Shown in pieces: positions 24,139 through 33,667 of a DNA stretch of 34,887 nucleotides. Both the position numbers and the translations under genes were made by a program. The stretch covers positions 1 through 34,887 of the forward strand of contig JAAENG010000137.1 of assembly GCA_024224665.1 (NCBI GenBank). The letters are read 5' to 3'. Source of the stretch: Chloroflexota bacterium (lineage in GTDB: Bacteria > Chloroflexota > Anaerolineae > J102). Below the pieces are notes generated by a model that did not search any database, was not told where the DNA came from, and was given only the letters and a program-made list of their open reading frames with translations. Every line of letters begins with the position of its first letter. Positions within the stretch are counted from its first letter, which is position 1.

Positions 24139-25746
24139 CTATTCGGATATTTGCACGCGGCCATCGAGCACGGCCGATACGGGGCTATTCTCGCGGATGT
24201 AGTCGATCACCAGTTGATTGATGTCGATCTCGGTGTTCGTCAAGTTCTCGGCCGCTGCGAACAGATCTTTGTAACCACCCGCTATCATCGCCTGGAAGTT
24301 GGTCGTCGAAACAAGGTACGTTGCGTCAGGGTCTACATCGGTATAACCAGCGGAGGGGTCGCTCGCATCCGCCAGGACTTGCACCTCGCTTACCGAATTA
24401 TCGCCACCATCCACAGTGTAGCGTAATCCGCTGATCTGACTAAAGGTGTCGGAGCCACGTTTACCCGCACTGAGGGCGAGTAAGTCCAACAACTGGACGC
24501 CACTCATCTCGGCTGTGACGATCATGTTGGCATAGGGTAAAGCTGTCAGATACATCTCCTGGGTGATCGGCCCGGGTGGCAGGGCGGCGCGAAAGCTGCT
24601 GCTGGTGCTTAAAAATGCATGCGCCTCGACTGCCCCACGAGCCAAATCGGTGACAAAATTGCCGATGCCCGTTTCGCCGAGATTGATCCCTTCGTTGTCG
24701 ATCAGTACCGATGCTTCACCCAGCACTTCAAACCGCTCGGGGTACTGCGCCTCCAGTGCGGTTTGCATGGCACGCACGTTTGCGGCCACGATCGCATTCT
24801 CCGGCGTGCTGCTGTCAATGGGAATCAGCTCACCCTCGATGCCGGCGAGTTGGCCATCCTCCAGGTTGAGCACGACATGGCTGACGTAGTCGACGTATTG
24901 GAAGGGGGAGATATAGTAGGTTTCGGTACCCTCGATCTGGGTCAGGGGTATCTTCAGATGGCTGTGGGTGCCCAAGATCAGGTCGATGCCGGGAATGGCC
25001 TGAGCCATGGCCTCGTCTTCCAGGTTAGACTGGTGGCCGATGGAGATGACGACGTCAACCTTTTCATCATTGCGCAGGATATCCACAATCTCAGCAGCTC
25101 GCGCCAATTTCTCCTCACCGGTCAGCCAGCGGGTGCCCTCCGGCGCCATTTCCGGCTTGACGATGCGCGGGTAATCGTCACCCACAACAGCAAAAACACC
25201 GACCTTAACCCCATCCACATCGTAGACCTTGTACTCTTGCAAATAGGATTCCATCGTGTCGCTGACCACCAGGCCACTGCTGATGATGGGATAAGTGATG
25301 CGGTTGGCACAATCCGCAAAGACCTCAGGGCCGTAGTCGAATTCGTGATTGCCCACAGCCATGCCGTCAAGTGTATTGTTGAACCAGCCCCATTCGGTGC
25401 AGGTGTAGGCATCGGACCAGACGGGATTGCTAAGATTCATCATGTCGCCACCACTGAACGCCAGGACGTTATCATTATCAGCTTTGGCCTCTTCGATCAA
25501 ACCAACTACTCGAGCGATACCCCCGCGGCTGGGATCTCCCTCGGCGAAGGCCGGCAGAGCGTGGCTGTGATAGTCAGTGAAATGGTAGATATCGATGGTA
25601 GAGGTTGTGGACATGGGCTCCGCTTTTTGTGCAGGTGTCGGCGCCACCGCTGCTGGAATCGCAGCCTGGCAGCCTACCAACGTTAGGATGAGTAAGAACA
25701 TCAGGACGATGAGATATCGTGCGTGTCGTACAGAGAGATAGAGCAT
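24139..25746 (-). CDS. Lipoprotein 5'-nucleotidase / cyclic phosphodiesterase family
   Basis: I choose the ATG at 25746, which has GGAGG four bases upstream, giving 535 residues; the farther TTG start is less likely. A signal peptide ends LTLVGC (C26), so the protein is lipid-anchored outside. The N-terminal metallophosphoesterase has its dimetal ligands in FTDYHSH (D58, H60), SGGD (D101), GNHEFDYG (N133, H134), IGHQSN and GTHSHLK. The C-terminal nucleotidase domain carries ETGIGNFVTDLARG and the substrate segment NFQAMIAGGYKDLF. Family members hydrolyse extracellular nucleotides, 2',3'-cyclic nucleotides or UDP-sugars to recover phosphate or nucleosides. It is divergent from the large surface protein. 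Confidence 0.92.
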   Translation of the reverse strand: MLYLSVRHARYLIVLMFLLILTLVGCQAAIPAAVAPTPAQKAEPMSTTSTIDIYHFTDYHSHALPAFAEGDPSRGGIARVVGLIEEAKADNDNVLAFSGGDMMNLSNPVWSDAYTCTEWGWFNNTLDGMAVGNHEFDYGPEVFADCANRITYPIISSGLVVSDTMESYLQEYKVYDVDGVKVGVFAVVGDDYPRIVKPEMAPEGTRWLTGEEKLARAAEIVDILRNDEKVDVVISIGHQSNLEDEAMAQAIPGIDLILGTHSHLKIPLTQIEGTETYYISPFQYVDYVSHVVLNLEDGQLAGIEGELIPIDSSTPENAIVAANVRAMQTALEAQYPERFEVLGEASVLIDNEGINLGETGIGNFVTDLARGAVEAHAFLSTSSSFRAALPPGPITQEMYLTALPYANMIVTAEMSGVQLLDLLALSAGKRGSDTFSQISGLRYTVDGGDNSVSEVQVLADASDPSAGYTDVDPDATYLVSTTNFQAMIAGGYKDLFAAAENLTNTEIDINQLVIDYIRENSPVSAVLDGRVQISE

Positions 25747-25764
25747 ATTGCCTCCAGAAAACAA

Positions 25765-26241
25765 AGTGAATGAGTAATAGGCAGAGTGTCGATCCGATGA
25801 TTGAGAGCTGTTCGAATTTCAGTGCCGCTCGCCGCAGGGTGCGGTTTCCCATCAACAGAGAAGAGATGGTTTGCTTCTCAAGGATATTTTACCAGCATAC
25901 TCGGCCGCCAGCTATGATCTGCGTCATATTTTGATATACAATTGCAGAGCCTCCTTTGGGTCACAAATATCGAATTATTATCCGAAAATCACGGACAGAT
26001 TTACCTTTGTATGCTATAATATCTGCCATCCAGCAGCGGATGTATCGCTAGCATGCCTGGAGAGTGTGTGAATACTGCCAGCCATACCGAGCTAGGTTCG
26101 CTGACGCTGGATCACGGCCCGTCTGCCACTACATCGACGTAGCATCGAGATATAAAGGGGCATGTCGTAACTTTCCTCATTCAAGAGAGTACTATAGATG
26201 CGCCATGACTTGATACATGGCCGTTTTAGGGAGGTGTGACC
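25765..26241. other. Divergent intergenic region, about 475 bp
   Basis: This AT-richer stretch separates the 5'-nucleotidase from the large secreted protein. It contains one clear plus-strand promoter (25992-26020), leaving a leader of about 215 bases. I see no riboswitch that I recognise, no tandem repeat and no convincing ORF. A minus-strand promoter for the nucleotidase must lie here but I cannot identify it. Confidence 0.6.
25992..26020 (+). promoter_or_regulatory. Extended -10 promoter for the large secreted protein
   Basis: CGGACA (25992-25997), a 17-bp spacer, then a perfect TATAAT (26015-26020) preceded by TGC as an extended -10. It points to the gene at 26242 and leaves a long untranslated leader. 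Confidence 0.7.
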
Positions 26242-29200
26242 ATGCAGACTCGATACCGGATACCATTCTTGATCATTTTTATCGTGGGGATTGCCTTAGG
26301 GGCGACGGTGTTACAGGCCGATGCCCGGCCGGCGTTGCCGGGTGCTGTGAACTTTTTGCCGGCGGAGACCATGACGATCTACGCCGACTACGACGCTACC
26401 ACACGCAGTTGGCTGCCCTCGAGCAGCTTTGGTGGGGAAAGCACATTGGAACTCTCTTACAACACTATCGATGGACCCGCCGGCGCCTTCAGCCTCGTCC
26501 ACTTCGATATCAGCAGCATCCCCGCAGATGCCATCATCGATTCTGCCGTAATGCAACTCTATTTGCAATCCGCTGCCGGACTCAGCACAGTATGGGTGGG
26601 CGAATACGCTGTCTATGAATCCTGGAATGAAAATGTCACCTGGAACACCCGTCCCAGCAGCCAGACAGGCGGTTTCGTCATCGGGCAGAACATCGACGGC
26701 AGCTCCGGATACAAAAACTGGAGTGTAACTGGTTTTGTCAACAATTGGCGCACTAATCCGAACTACGGTCTAGAACTTCGGGGGCCTACCAGTGGTGATT
26801 ACTTCGTGCGCAACTTCGGCAGTAGTGAGAGTGGCGCCCCACCCCGTATCGTGGTGACCTACCGATTGCCCACAGCGACCCCTACGCCCACTCCGATCAC
26901 TTTTCAGGGTCGGGTGTTCGAAGGCAATGTGGGGGACGAGTCGCACCCCTTGAGCAGGGTAACTGTTTCTCTCTACGGCAGCAATAATCCCTATCCCAAC
27001 AGCGGAACCTGGATTCGTAACACCTCGACCAATCTAGAGGGTTGGTATGGTTTGGATCTGTATCACAACGAAGCGATATACGAATTCTACCACTTACGAC
27101 AGATCAATCTGGTCGGATATAATTCTGTGGACGCGACGACTGTTGATGGCGTCAGGCGTACAGCAGATTGGATCGAGTATATGATTCCCCTGGCAGGAAA
27201 AACCTTGACCGGCAACAAGTTTTGGGATAAGGGTCCGCCGACATCAACACCAACGCCCAGCTGGACGCCCACACGCACTCATACGCCTACACATACATCC
27301 ACACCCACACCCACATCCACACCCACACCCACACCCACACCCACACCCACACCCACACCCACACACACATATACGCCCACGCATACAGCCACCTGGACAC
27401 CTACTCGAACACATACGCCGGTGTTCACAGCCACCTGGACGCCAACCCGAATACACACGCCCACACATACAGCCACCTGGACACCTACCCACACTCACAC
27501 CCCCACTCACACAGCCACGTGGACCCCCACTCGTACACATACGCCCACTCACACAGCCACCCGAACTCCGCCCCATACGTCTACCTGGACACCAACCCCT
27601 ATCAATACACCGACTGTCACAGCTACACCTACCACTGGCCCTACACCCACCGCAAGTGCAACGCCGACCGCTACCCCAGACTCAGGCGACACACAACGAG
27701 ACTTCATAGGCTGGATTGTTGACGTCGGCACAGACAGACCGATAGCCGGACTCGATGTTGGTCTATTCAAAGCGAATCTCCCCTGTGAACGAGGCATTCG
27801 CCTCAATCAAACCGAAACCGACGACCAGGGCCAATTCAGAATACGCCATGTCGATACCGCTCAGGCTGACAACGCCTACTTTAATCTAATCGTCCAAAAC
27901 CCGGACTTCAAGGTAGATAGCGCGGAATCTGAAAGCAGTGGTTATCCAAACTCGCAGGGATGGCTGCAATTCGAGAGCCCAGGGGCCGGGGAGTATGCCG
28001 GCAACCAATTCAAGGGGCATTTTGTGGTTGGGCAGCAACTGACATCTCAAGCCAACGCAGATGCCTATGTGAGTGCACAAGCGCCAACCGGTAATTTTGG
28101 TGAGAGTGGCTTTCTGCTCACTAGCTTTAGTAGTGGCCCCGATCCTGCACGTAACCGGGGTTATGTACGCTTCGATCTATCTTTCTTGCCCCAAGATGCC
28201 GTCGTGATAAAGGCAGGTATGCATCTCAATCTAGAGGCAGGTGGGGGAGAGAGCAAGATATGCATGACCGCCCATGCAGCCAAAGAGAGTTGGAATGAGA
28301 AACCACCCTCTTCGCCCCTCATTACATGGAGCAAGCAGCCGGATTACGAAACCAAATACAGCGCTGATCAGGCCATCGATCTGGGGCATGGATATAAAGA
28401 ATGGGTGATCACCTCACTGGCGCAGGAATGGATAGATGGCAGCCGCCCGAACCATGGCGTCCTCGTCAAGGGTCCCGAGGAAGGAAAAACATGGTCACGG
28501 AGGTTCACGAGCCGGGAGGGTTCATCTTCACCTTATCTGTTCCTGCATGTCAGCAGCCAAACACCGTTTGACACACCTACACCCACCCCTACGCCTACCC
28601 AAACCCCCACACCCACGCCCACGGGGACTCCTGTCAACCGGCAAGTGAGCATCACCGGCATCGAGGTCACCCAGGCCATACAGAATGCTAACTCTGGAAT
28701 GGTGCCCCTTGTGGCGGGCAAAAAAACCGTAGTGCGTGTTCATCTCAAGATAATAGATGGCCTGGGTAACCTGCCCGGTATTCATGGTTTTCTGTACTAC
28801 CCATATACTGGATCGGGGCCGATTTATAGTCCAATCAACACAGGAGGTACGGTCACTGTCCGCGCAAATCCAGATCGTGGGCAGTTGAACCAATCCCTTA
28901 ACTTCGTCATACCCGGCAACTATGCGTCTGTAGGAGATGGTTTTATGTTCCTCCGTGTGCTGCCGCCACCAGGCGTGACGATCAATGGCCAGAGCGAAAT
29001 CCAGCATACTCGACCTCTGAATTTCACCAGCACACCCCCCCTACGCTTACGTTTAGTGGGTCTTAGCTACACGGATGCAGGCAATACCTATACACCACAG
29101 AATATTGACTTTGCCAGAACCGAGTCTTGGTTACGGGCAGCGTATCCTATTGGCAGCCTGATCGCCAGCCGAACGCAGACTACATGGCTCGATTATTTAG

Positions 29201-30684
29201 GATTGCCAACCTGTACACCTGTCAATCAGTTTTTAGCTCTTGCCAAATTACTGAATATCATCGGGGGTACAGATACCTCCGACACCCGCTATCATGGTTT
29301 AATCTATGACGGCGCTCCGCTCCAGTATCAAATGACTGGTTGTTGCTGCACCTCTGGCGCATCATCCGGCCCGGCCGGCAGTGGCAACCGATATACGTGG
29401 GATACTGATGGCTCCTACGCAGACTGGTACACCGGTCACGAGATCGCACACGCGTATGGACAGTGTCACCCTGGTTTTTGCCTCAAACAAACAAAGGACA
29501 CCCGACCACATTGTGGTACGTATCCCTACCCAAATGGTGACATCGGAGGTCCTTCCACCGATCCAGATCGTTATTTTGGATTAGATATCGAAACACTAAC
29601 TGTTTACGGGCCACAATCAAAAGATGTCATGACATACTGCGACGACCAATGGATATCCGACTTCACCTACAAACGCATCAGAGACAAGATGCGTAACCCT
29701 ACCGTGGTTGCACAGGTATCGACACAAGTTCAAGAGCATGTGATGGTTGCAGGCTTCATCGACATGCAAACGGACGCTATCACCCTACAGCCTTTCTTAC
29801 GCATCCCAGAAACCCACAGCTTTATCGAGCGAATCCCCGGTGAGTTTCACATCATACTCAGTAACAGCTTTGGCGAAAGCCTTGCAGACTATCCTTTTAC
29901 TCCATCCGTGCAGGAAATTGAGGACAGAGCCGAAGGAGCAGCCTGCTCACAAGATTCGGCGCCTGCACAAACATCAGCTTTAGCCAATATCTTCGAGCTA
30001 GTTCCGTGGATACCGGGGACGGTCGAGATTAGCATCTGGCATGGGGCGGAGCGTATCGCCACACGGCCGGTCAGCGAACACACGCCCGAGGTTATTGTTC
30101 AGACTCCAAATGGCGGTGAGGTGTTTGGGGATGAATCCTTCCCGGTGGTGTGGGACGCTGCTGATGCCGATGGTGACCCGCTGACCTTTACAATCATGTA
30201 TAGTCCTGATAAAGGCGACAACTGGGAGACATTGGCCAGCGGTATCGAAGCAATGCAATATAATGTCAATGCCACCCTGCTGAGCGGTTCTGAACAAGCG
30301 TTAATCCAGGTCATCGTTACGGATGGTGTCAACACGGCATCAGATGAATCTGACGCAAGCTTTACGCTGGGTAACCGCCCACCTGCAACCACCATACTCT
30401 GGCCCAGCGATGGCATGGTTCTTACGCCTGGTGATATCCCCCTCCTTTCCGGTGACGCCTACGATCCTGAAGAGGCGACGCTGCCAGAGGATCAGCTGAC
30501 CTGGCATTCGCATCGAGATGGCCTGATAGGTGAGGGCGCTCAAGTTTTTGCACCCGTGCTGTCAACAGGTGTGCATCGCCTCACCCTCACGGCGACCGAT
30601 TCTCAAGGCAGTAGCGGCGCCGACCAGATCACGATTCATATTACATATCCAATCTATCTCCCGCTGCTGGAGCATCATCCATAG
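26242..30684 (+). CDS. Large modular secreted protein with DNRLRE modules and a metzincin-type protease domain
   Basis: The ATG at 26242 follows AGGGAGG by 7 bases and is preferred over GTG six bases earlier; the product has 1480 residues. A signal peptide (about 1-28) leads to a DNRLRE/CBM96-like module (about 38-208, ending [12 protein letters not shown]). A Cna-B/carboxypeptidase-regulatory-like domain (217-335) and a Thr-Pro-rich linker (331-481) follow. A second regulatory-like domain (482-590), a second DNRLRE module (597-771) and a short TPTP linker come next. The region 800-1167 holds [11 protein letters not shown] (H1066, E1067, H1070, H1076), the HExxHxxGxxH zinc motif of metzincins. 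A possible Met-turn, [13 protein letters not shown], lies 60-70 residues later. Ig/PKD-like repeats close the protein, ending [10 protein letters not shown]. It is probably a surface or released protease with glycan-binding modules; substrate is unknown. Confidence 0.88.
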   Translation: MQTRYRIPFLIIFIVGIALGATVLQADARPALPGAVNFLPAETMTIYADYDATTRSWLPSSSFGGESTLELSYNTIDGPAGAFSLVHFDISSIPADAIIDSAVMQLYLQSAAGLSTVWVGEYAVYESWNENVTWNTRPSSQTGGFVIGQNIDGSSGYKNWSVTGFVNNWRTNPNYGLELRGPTSGDYFVRNFGSSESGAPPRIVVTYRLPTATPTPTPITFQGRVFEGNVGDESHPLSRVTVSLYGSNNPYPNSGTWIRNTSTNLEGWYGLDLYHNEAIYEFYHLRQINLVGYNSVDATTVDGVRRTADWIEYMIPLAGKTLTGNKFWDKGPPTSTPTPSWTPTRTHTPTHTSTPTPTSTPTPTPTPTPTPTPTHTYTPTHTATWTPTRTHTPVFTATWTPTRIHTPTHTATWTPTHTHTPTHTATWTPTRTHTPTHTATRTPPHTSTWTPTPINTPTVTATPTTGPTPTASATPTATPDSGDTQRDFIGWIVDVGTDRPIAGLDVGLFKANLPCERGIRLNQTETDDQGQFRIRHVDTAQADNAYFNLIVQNPDFKVDSAESESSGYPNSQGWLQFESPGAGEYAGNQFKGHFVVGQQLTSQANADAYVSAQAPTGNFGESGFLLTSFSSGPDPARNRGYVRFDLSFLPQDAVVIKAGMHLNLEAGGGESKICMTAHAAKESWNEKPPSSPLITWSKQPDYETKYSADQAIDLGHGYKEWVITSLAQEWIDGSRPNHGVLVKGPEEGKTWSRRFTSREGSSSPYLFLHVSSQTPFDTPTPTPTPTQTPTPTPTGTPVNRQVSITGIEVTQAIQNANSGMVPLVAGKKTVVRVHLKIIDGLGNLPGIHGFLYYPYTGSGPIYSPINTGGTVTVRANPDRGQLNQSLNFVIPGNYASVGDGFMFLRVLPPPGVTINGQSEIQHTRPLNFTSTPPLRLRLVGLSYTDAGNTYTPQNIDFARTESWLRAAYPIGSLIASRTQTTWLDYLGLPTCTPVNQFLALAKLLNIIGGTDTSDTRYHGLIYDGAPLQYQMTGCCCTSGASSGPAGSGNRYTWDTDGSYADWYTGHEIAHAYGQCHPGFCLKQTKDTRPHCGTYPYPNGDIGGPSTDPDRYFGLDIETLTVYGPQSKDVMTYCDDQWISDFTYKRIRDKMRNPTVVAQVSTQVQEHVMVAGFIDMQTDAITLQPFLRIPETHSFIERIPGEFHIILSNSFGESLADYPFTPSVQEIEDRAEGAACSQDSAPAQTSALANIFELVPWIPGTVEISIWHGAERIATRPVSEHTPEVIVQTPNGGEVFGDESFPVVWDAADADGDPLTFTIMYSPDKGDNWETLASGIEAMQYNVNATLLSGSEQALIQVIVTDGVNTASDESDASFTLGNRPPATTILWPSDGMVLTPGDIPLLSGDAYDPEEATLPEDQLTWHSHRDGLIGEGAQVFAPVLSTGVHRLTLTATDSQGSSGADQITIHITYPIYLPLLEHHP
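27298..27610 (+). repeat. Thr-Pro linker microsatellite (ACACCC and longer units)
   Basis: The linker DNA contains an ACACCC hexamer run (about 27318-27360) encoding Thr-Pro repeats. It is followed by diverged longer units encoding [14 protein letters not shown]-type repeats. It is a copy-number-variable spacer; antisense frames rich in Cys/Gly or Val/Gly here are artefacts of the repeat. Confidence 0.85.
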
Positions 30685-30764
30685 GCGTTGTCATCACCGA
30701 TATTATTTCGAGAGAACTGAGACGTGGCGACTTTGCAACAAGCGGCTCTCACAGAGAGGAAGGT

Positions 30765-31733
30765 ATGAACGCTCAGAGAACATTGCTCGTAAGTTTGTTG
30801 GTGTCTTTATTTCTGCTTGCCGGAAGCGATTCTATCGCTGATATTATCGCCGATTCCATCGCCAGTACTGGTCACGACGCGCCCTATCTCACGCTACCTG
30901 AAGACAGTCACTCGTTATTTCTACCTTTTATCAACTACGGCTACCCCAGCTCTCACATAATCAGCGTGCAGGTGCCCTTCGATGAGTACCCTGACGGCAC
31001 GCCTATCACAGCAGATACCATTCTTAGCGGCGATGAGTTTAAGGCAAAAGGTATTCTGTTAGCAGGTGCACCGCAAGGCGACTACTGCTCGGACGCCACA
31101 GCGGCGGCTATCCTCGTACCCCCACACCATGTCGGTTTCATCGATGATACTTTCCTTACTTCCTCATTCCCGGTCGAACCGCCAGGCTGCCATGCTGTAG
31201 CGGTCGAGATACGCTTTATAGAGCCCGTGCGCGAGGTAAAATTGGTCTTCTACGGCAGTTCGAGTATTTACACGCTTACGGCATACGACGCCACAGACAC
31301 CGTAGTGGGCGCCGCACATCAGGAGTCGGTCGTGGGAGAGGGCACCGTCGACATCCAGTATGTCTCGGACCTATCCAACATTCACCGCATCACCTTTGGG
31401 CGAGAAGCTTCGATCACGGCAGTGAAGGAACTCCATTATAAAAAGGACACAAGCCTGACGATTGATCTGGAAACACCCATCGATTACGCCACCTACAAAC
31501 TTGCACTGGCTCTATACGTTGGCGTTGTCTTGAACGAGCCCGTTGACCCTGTGCTTCTACAGACACTGTTGGACAAGCAATTCGCTGGCGGGGATTATAG
31601 GGGAGGATTCGTTACCTTGTACACATCGGCAGGCCCTGTTAATGACTCGAATACTGAAGCAACAGCCTATGCAGTGCTTGCGCTATCCGCCGTAGATCAA
31701 TGCCTTCGATCCGGGGCATGTGATCTGCGATGA
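30765..31733 (+). CDS. Secreted protein of unknown function
   Basis: The 322-residue product has a cleavable-type signal (TLLVSLLVSLFLLAGSDS) and an AGGAAGG ribosome site just before the ATG. The middle region, FDEYPDGTPITADTILSGDEFKAKGI, resembles a beta-sandwich domain common in bacterial exported proteins. A following strand-rich section contains VREVKLVFYGSSSIYTLTAYD. The C-terminal 80 residues (YKLALALYVG, GGFVTLYTSAGPV, SNTEATAYAVLALSAV) look like one repeat of an alpha/alpha toroid, as in prenyltransferases. I do not recognise a specific family. It lies 80 bp after the large secreted protein on the same strand and may be co-expressed. Confidence 0.75.
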   Translation: MNAQRTLLVSLLVSLFLLAGSDSIADIIADSIASTGHDAPYLTLPEDSHSLFLPFINYGYPSSHIISVQVPFDEYPDGTPITADTILSGDEFKAKGILLAGAPQGDYCSDATAAAILVPPHHVGFIDDTFLTSSFPVEPPGCHAVAVEIRFIEPVREVKLVFYGSSSIYTLTAYDATDTVVGAAHQESVVGEGTVDIQYVSDLSNIHRITFGREASITAVKELHYKKDTSLTIDLETPIDYATYKLALALYVGVVLNEPVDPVLLQTLLDKQFAGGDYRGGFVTLYTSAGPVNDSNTEATAYAVLALSAVDQCLRSGACDLR

Positions 31734-31764
31734 ACTTTGAGCGACAAGCACTGCGATTGTTAGA

Positions 31765-32193
31765 TCAGCGTTCCACCTGGTAGCCGTCTGCTGTCCAGGC
31801 ATTCATGCCACCTTCCATGTTGTGCACGTTATCAAATCCCTGTTGGCGCAGGAACTCGGTGGCCTGGCTGGAGCGGTTACCCGAACGACAGACGGCGATC
31901 ACCGTCTTATCGGTGGGGATCTCATCCATGCGCTCGGGAATCGTTCCCAGCGGGATCAGTTCGACACCCGAGATATGCCCTTCGTCATATTCGTACTGCT
32001 CTCGTACATCAATAATGATGACATCGGGATTTTCGAGCAGGGCAGCAACATCGTCGGTTTGGATATTGACCGGCAATGATTCAAGATCGATTGTTTCTGC
32101 TGGCGGAGCAGCAGGGGAGGTTGTGCCTCCGCAGGCGCCTAAAAGCAGGACGAACAAGCTTAACAGAGTTAATAGGGAAAGACGTCGATTCAT
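31765..32193 (-). CDS. Rhodanese-like lipoprotein
   Basis: The 142-residue protein has a lipoprotein signal ending LLLGA-C21, so it is anchored on the outer face of the membrane. A single rhodanese domain follows (about 42-140) with VIIIDVREQYEYDEGHI and the active loop CRSGNRS containing C102. C-terminal NVHNMEGGMNAWTADGY is typical of active members. Rhodaneses move sulfane sulfur or act as thiol carriers. The extracytoplasmic location suggests sulfur or redox handling. It is convergent with the secreted protein at 30765 and downstream of lgt, whose product would lipidate it. Confidence 0.93.
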   Translation of the reverse strand: MNRRLSLLTLLSLFVLLLGACGGTTSPAAPPAETIDLESLPVNIQTDDVAALLENPDVIIIDVREQYEYDEGHISGVELIPLGTIPERMDEIPTDKTVIAVCRSGNRSSQATEFLRQQGFDNVHNMEGGMNAWTADGYQVER

Positions 32194-32225
32194 GTGGAAA
32201 AAGCCTCCATGTCACATAGAAATAT

Positions 32226-32257
32226 AAAGACCAGATACGGTGAGGTACCTGGCCTTT
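32226..32257 (-). terminator. Hairpin between lgt and the rhodanese gene
   Basis: On the minus strand a 12-pair stem forms completely, counting two G-U pairs, around an 8-base loop. The plus-strand transcript would have A-C mismatches instead. A CUUU end and AUAUUUC follow, so it may terminate lgt transcription or act as a leader structure for the rhodanese gene. Confidence 0.45.
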
Positions 32258-32299
32258 GATGCCATATCGCGCAGCAGCGTTACAATGGATTTGTAAGAA

Positions 32300-33187
32300 T
32301 CACTTATTGCCCCGTTTTTTCTGGATGGGTTCGGGCGCCGGTTTGGGGCGAAAACGGTGATTGTAGATCAGTCCGGCGGCGCCGATAGCCATGGATAACA
32401 GCGAAATGATCGAAGCCGTGGGCAGGGATCCCAGAGTCCAGGCATCGGGGCGGAAGAACAGTTCGATCCAGAAGCGTCCCATCGGATAGTAGATCAGGTA
32501 CACGAGTAACAGATCACCTGTCCGCAGCCAGTCATCCCATTTCCATACAAGGAGCACCAACAAGGCCACACCGGCGAGACTCCACAACGATTCATAGAGG
32601 AAGGTGGGATGAAAGAGCGTATCCGCAGCCAAGGTGCCATTGGGAGGACACATGAACTCGCCAAAACGGCGGGTGCAGTCGATGTTGATACCCCAGGGTA
32701 GGGTCGTGGGTGGGCCAAAAAGTTCCTGGTTCACGAAATTACCCCAGCGTCCAATGCCTTGGGCAAGCAGCAGGCCGGGCACGGCGATGTCGACCCATTC
32801 CAGAAAGTCGAGTTTGGCATACCATGTATAAAGCGCCACGCCAATGATACCACCCACTATCCCCCCATAGATTCCCAGTCCACTGAACCCAAACTGCCCG
32901 GTTTCGATGCCCTTCCAAAAAGCAATCGCATCTATGGGATTCTCTTTGTAATAGTCCCAGCCGATGCCCGCGCCCGGAGCCGGTTGTGAAAAAACATGGT
33001 AAGCACGCGCACCGATGATACCGAGCAAGAGAATCACCGCCAGCATATTCCAGATATGCTCGGGGTCACGGCCACGGCGTTTGGCAATTTGGCCAGATAA
33101 GGTTGCACCCAACACCGCGCCGGTGAGGATGATGATCCCATACCAATGAACGGGAATGGGGCCGAGTCTAAATGCTACAGGGTCCAT
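32300..33187 (-). CDS. lgt: Prolipoprotein diacylglyceryl transferase
   Basis: The 295-residue protein is an integral membrane Lgt with about seven membrane segments. It moves the diacylglyceryl group from phosphatidylglycerol to the lipobox cysteine of prolipoproteins, the first step of lipoprotein maturation. The signature GRWGNFVNQELFG is intact, as are the N-terminal HWYGIIILTG and the segments HPTFLYESLW and YYPMGRFWIELFFRPD. The conserved IYGGIVGG occupies the place of the E. coli FHGGLIG segment. A Lys/Arg-rich tail ends the protein. Three lipobox proteins in this window (at 10543, 24139 and 31765) are expected substrates. Confidence 0.97.
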   Translation of the reverse strand: MDPVAFRLGPIPVHWYGIIILTGAVLGATLSGQIAKRRGRDPEHIWNMLAVILLLGIIGARAYHVFSQPAPGAGIGWDYYKENPIDAIAFWKGIETGQFGFSGLGIYGGIVGGIIGVALYTWYAKLDFLEWVDIAVPGLLLAQGIGRWGNFVNQELFGPPTTLPWGINIDCTRRFGEFMCPPNGTLAADTLFHPTFLYESLWSLAGVALLVLLVWKWDDWLRTGDLLLVYLIYYPMGRFWIELFFRPDAWTLGSLPTASIISLLSMAIGAAGLIYNHRFRPKPAPEPIQKKRGNK

Positions 33188-33210
33188 CTGTTACTCCAGT
33201 GAATAGGGTC

Positions 33211-33273
33211 GGAGGTTGGAGGTTGGAGGTTGGAGGTCGGAGGTCAGAGGTCAGAGGTCAGAGGTCAGAGGTC
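33211..33273 (+). repeat. 7-bp minisatellite, nine units
   Basis: Nine uninterrupted heptamers: GGAGGTT three times, GGAGGTC twice, AGAGGTC four times. The orderly drift along the array suggests stepwise duplication. It begins 23 bp upstream of the lgt start codon, so it lies in the lgt leader or promoter. Confidence 0.92.
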
Positions 33274-33508
33274 AGAAAAGGTATTATCTATGAAGCCATA
33301 CCTTAATTCAAGTAAAGAGTAATGGCAGATGGCGTTGATCACTGTGAGAAGGCTAACGCAGGCGTACATGGTTGGCAAATCTACATCCACGTGATCTGGT
33401 AAACGACCATACACCCACCAGACCCGTTCAGAGATCGCCGCTCTTAAGCCCTACGGCTTTAGCCTCGAGCGGACCCACTTAGCGCGACCTGCTTGGCGTT
33501 GGTCTCGT

Positions 33509-33576
33509 GTAGACCGGGCAACCAGTACACCGGAAAACCAGGTCGACTCCGCCAGACGACGTTTGTCCCGGTCTAC
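33509..33576. repeat. 10-bp inverted repeat flanking the octamer array
   Basis: GTAGACCGGG (33509-33518) and CCCGGTCTAC (33567-33576) are exact reverse complements. The right arm runs into the first unit of the octamer array, so the left arm resembles an inverted octamer copy. Confidence 0.7.
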
Positions 33577-33658
33577 AGGTTTACAGGCCTACCGGTTTAC
33601 AGGCCTACAGGTTTACAGGCCTACAGGCCTACAGGTTTACAGGCCTACAGGTTTACCG
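33571..33658 (+). repeat. 8-bp minisatellite, GTTTACAG/GCCTACAG type, 11 units
   Basis: Eleven octamers of the pattern G(YY)TAC(A/C)G, largely alternating GTTTACAG and GCCTACAG, in exact register. The first unit, GTCTACAG, is identical to the unit at 23173. The array ends just before the stop of the minus-strand gene at 33668. Confidence 0.92.
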
Positions 33659-33667
33659 ATATTGACC

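Larger units (their letters stand above)
33188..33667. other. Repeat-rich intergenic region, 480 bp
   Basis: It lies upstream of lgt and downstream of the unknown gene at 33668. It holds a heptamer array, a 10-bp inverted repeat and an octamer array (listed separately). Between about 33280 and 33500 I see no ORF, promoter or hairpin that I can support. Confidence 0.7.

Noticed and set aside
24619-25686. A 355-codon plus-strand open frame antisense to the 5'-nucleotidase
   Set aside because: The minus-strand frame has a signal peptide, a ribosome site and all family motifs; the antisense frame has no recognisable domain.
27244-27576. Cys/Gly-rich and Val/Gly-rich minus-strand open frames
   Set aside because: They are translations of the ACACCC-type Thr-Pro linker repeat on the wrong strand.
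32800-32900. Lgt with Tyr where E. coli has the catalytically important His (IYGG versus FHGG)
   Set aside because: I recall IYGG-type variants in other lineages, so this alone does not suggest an inactive enzyme.
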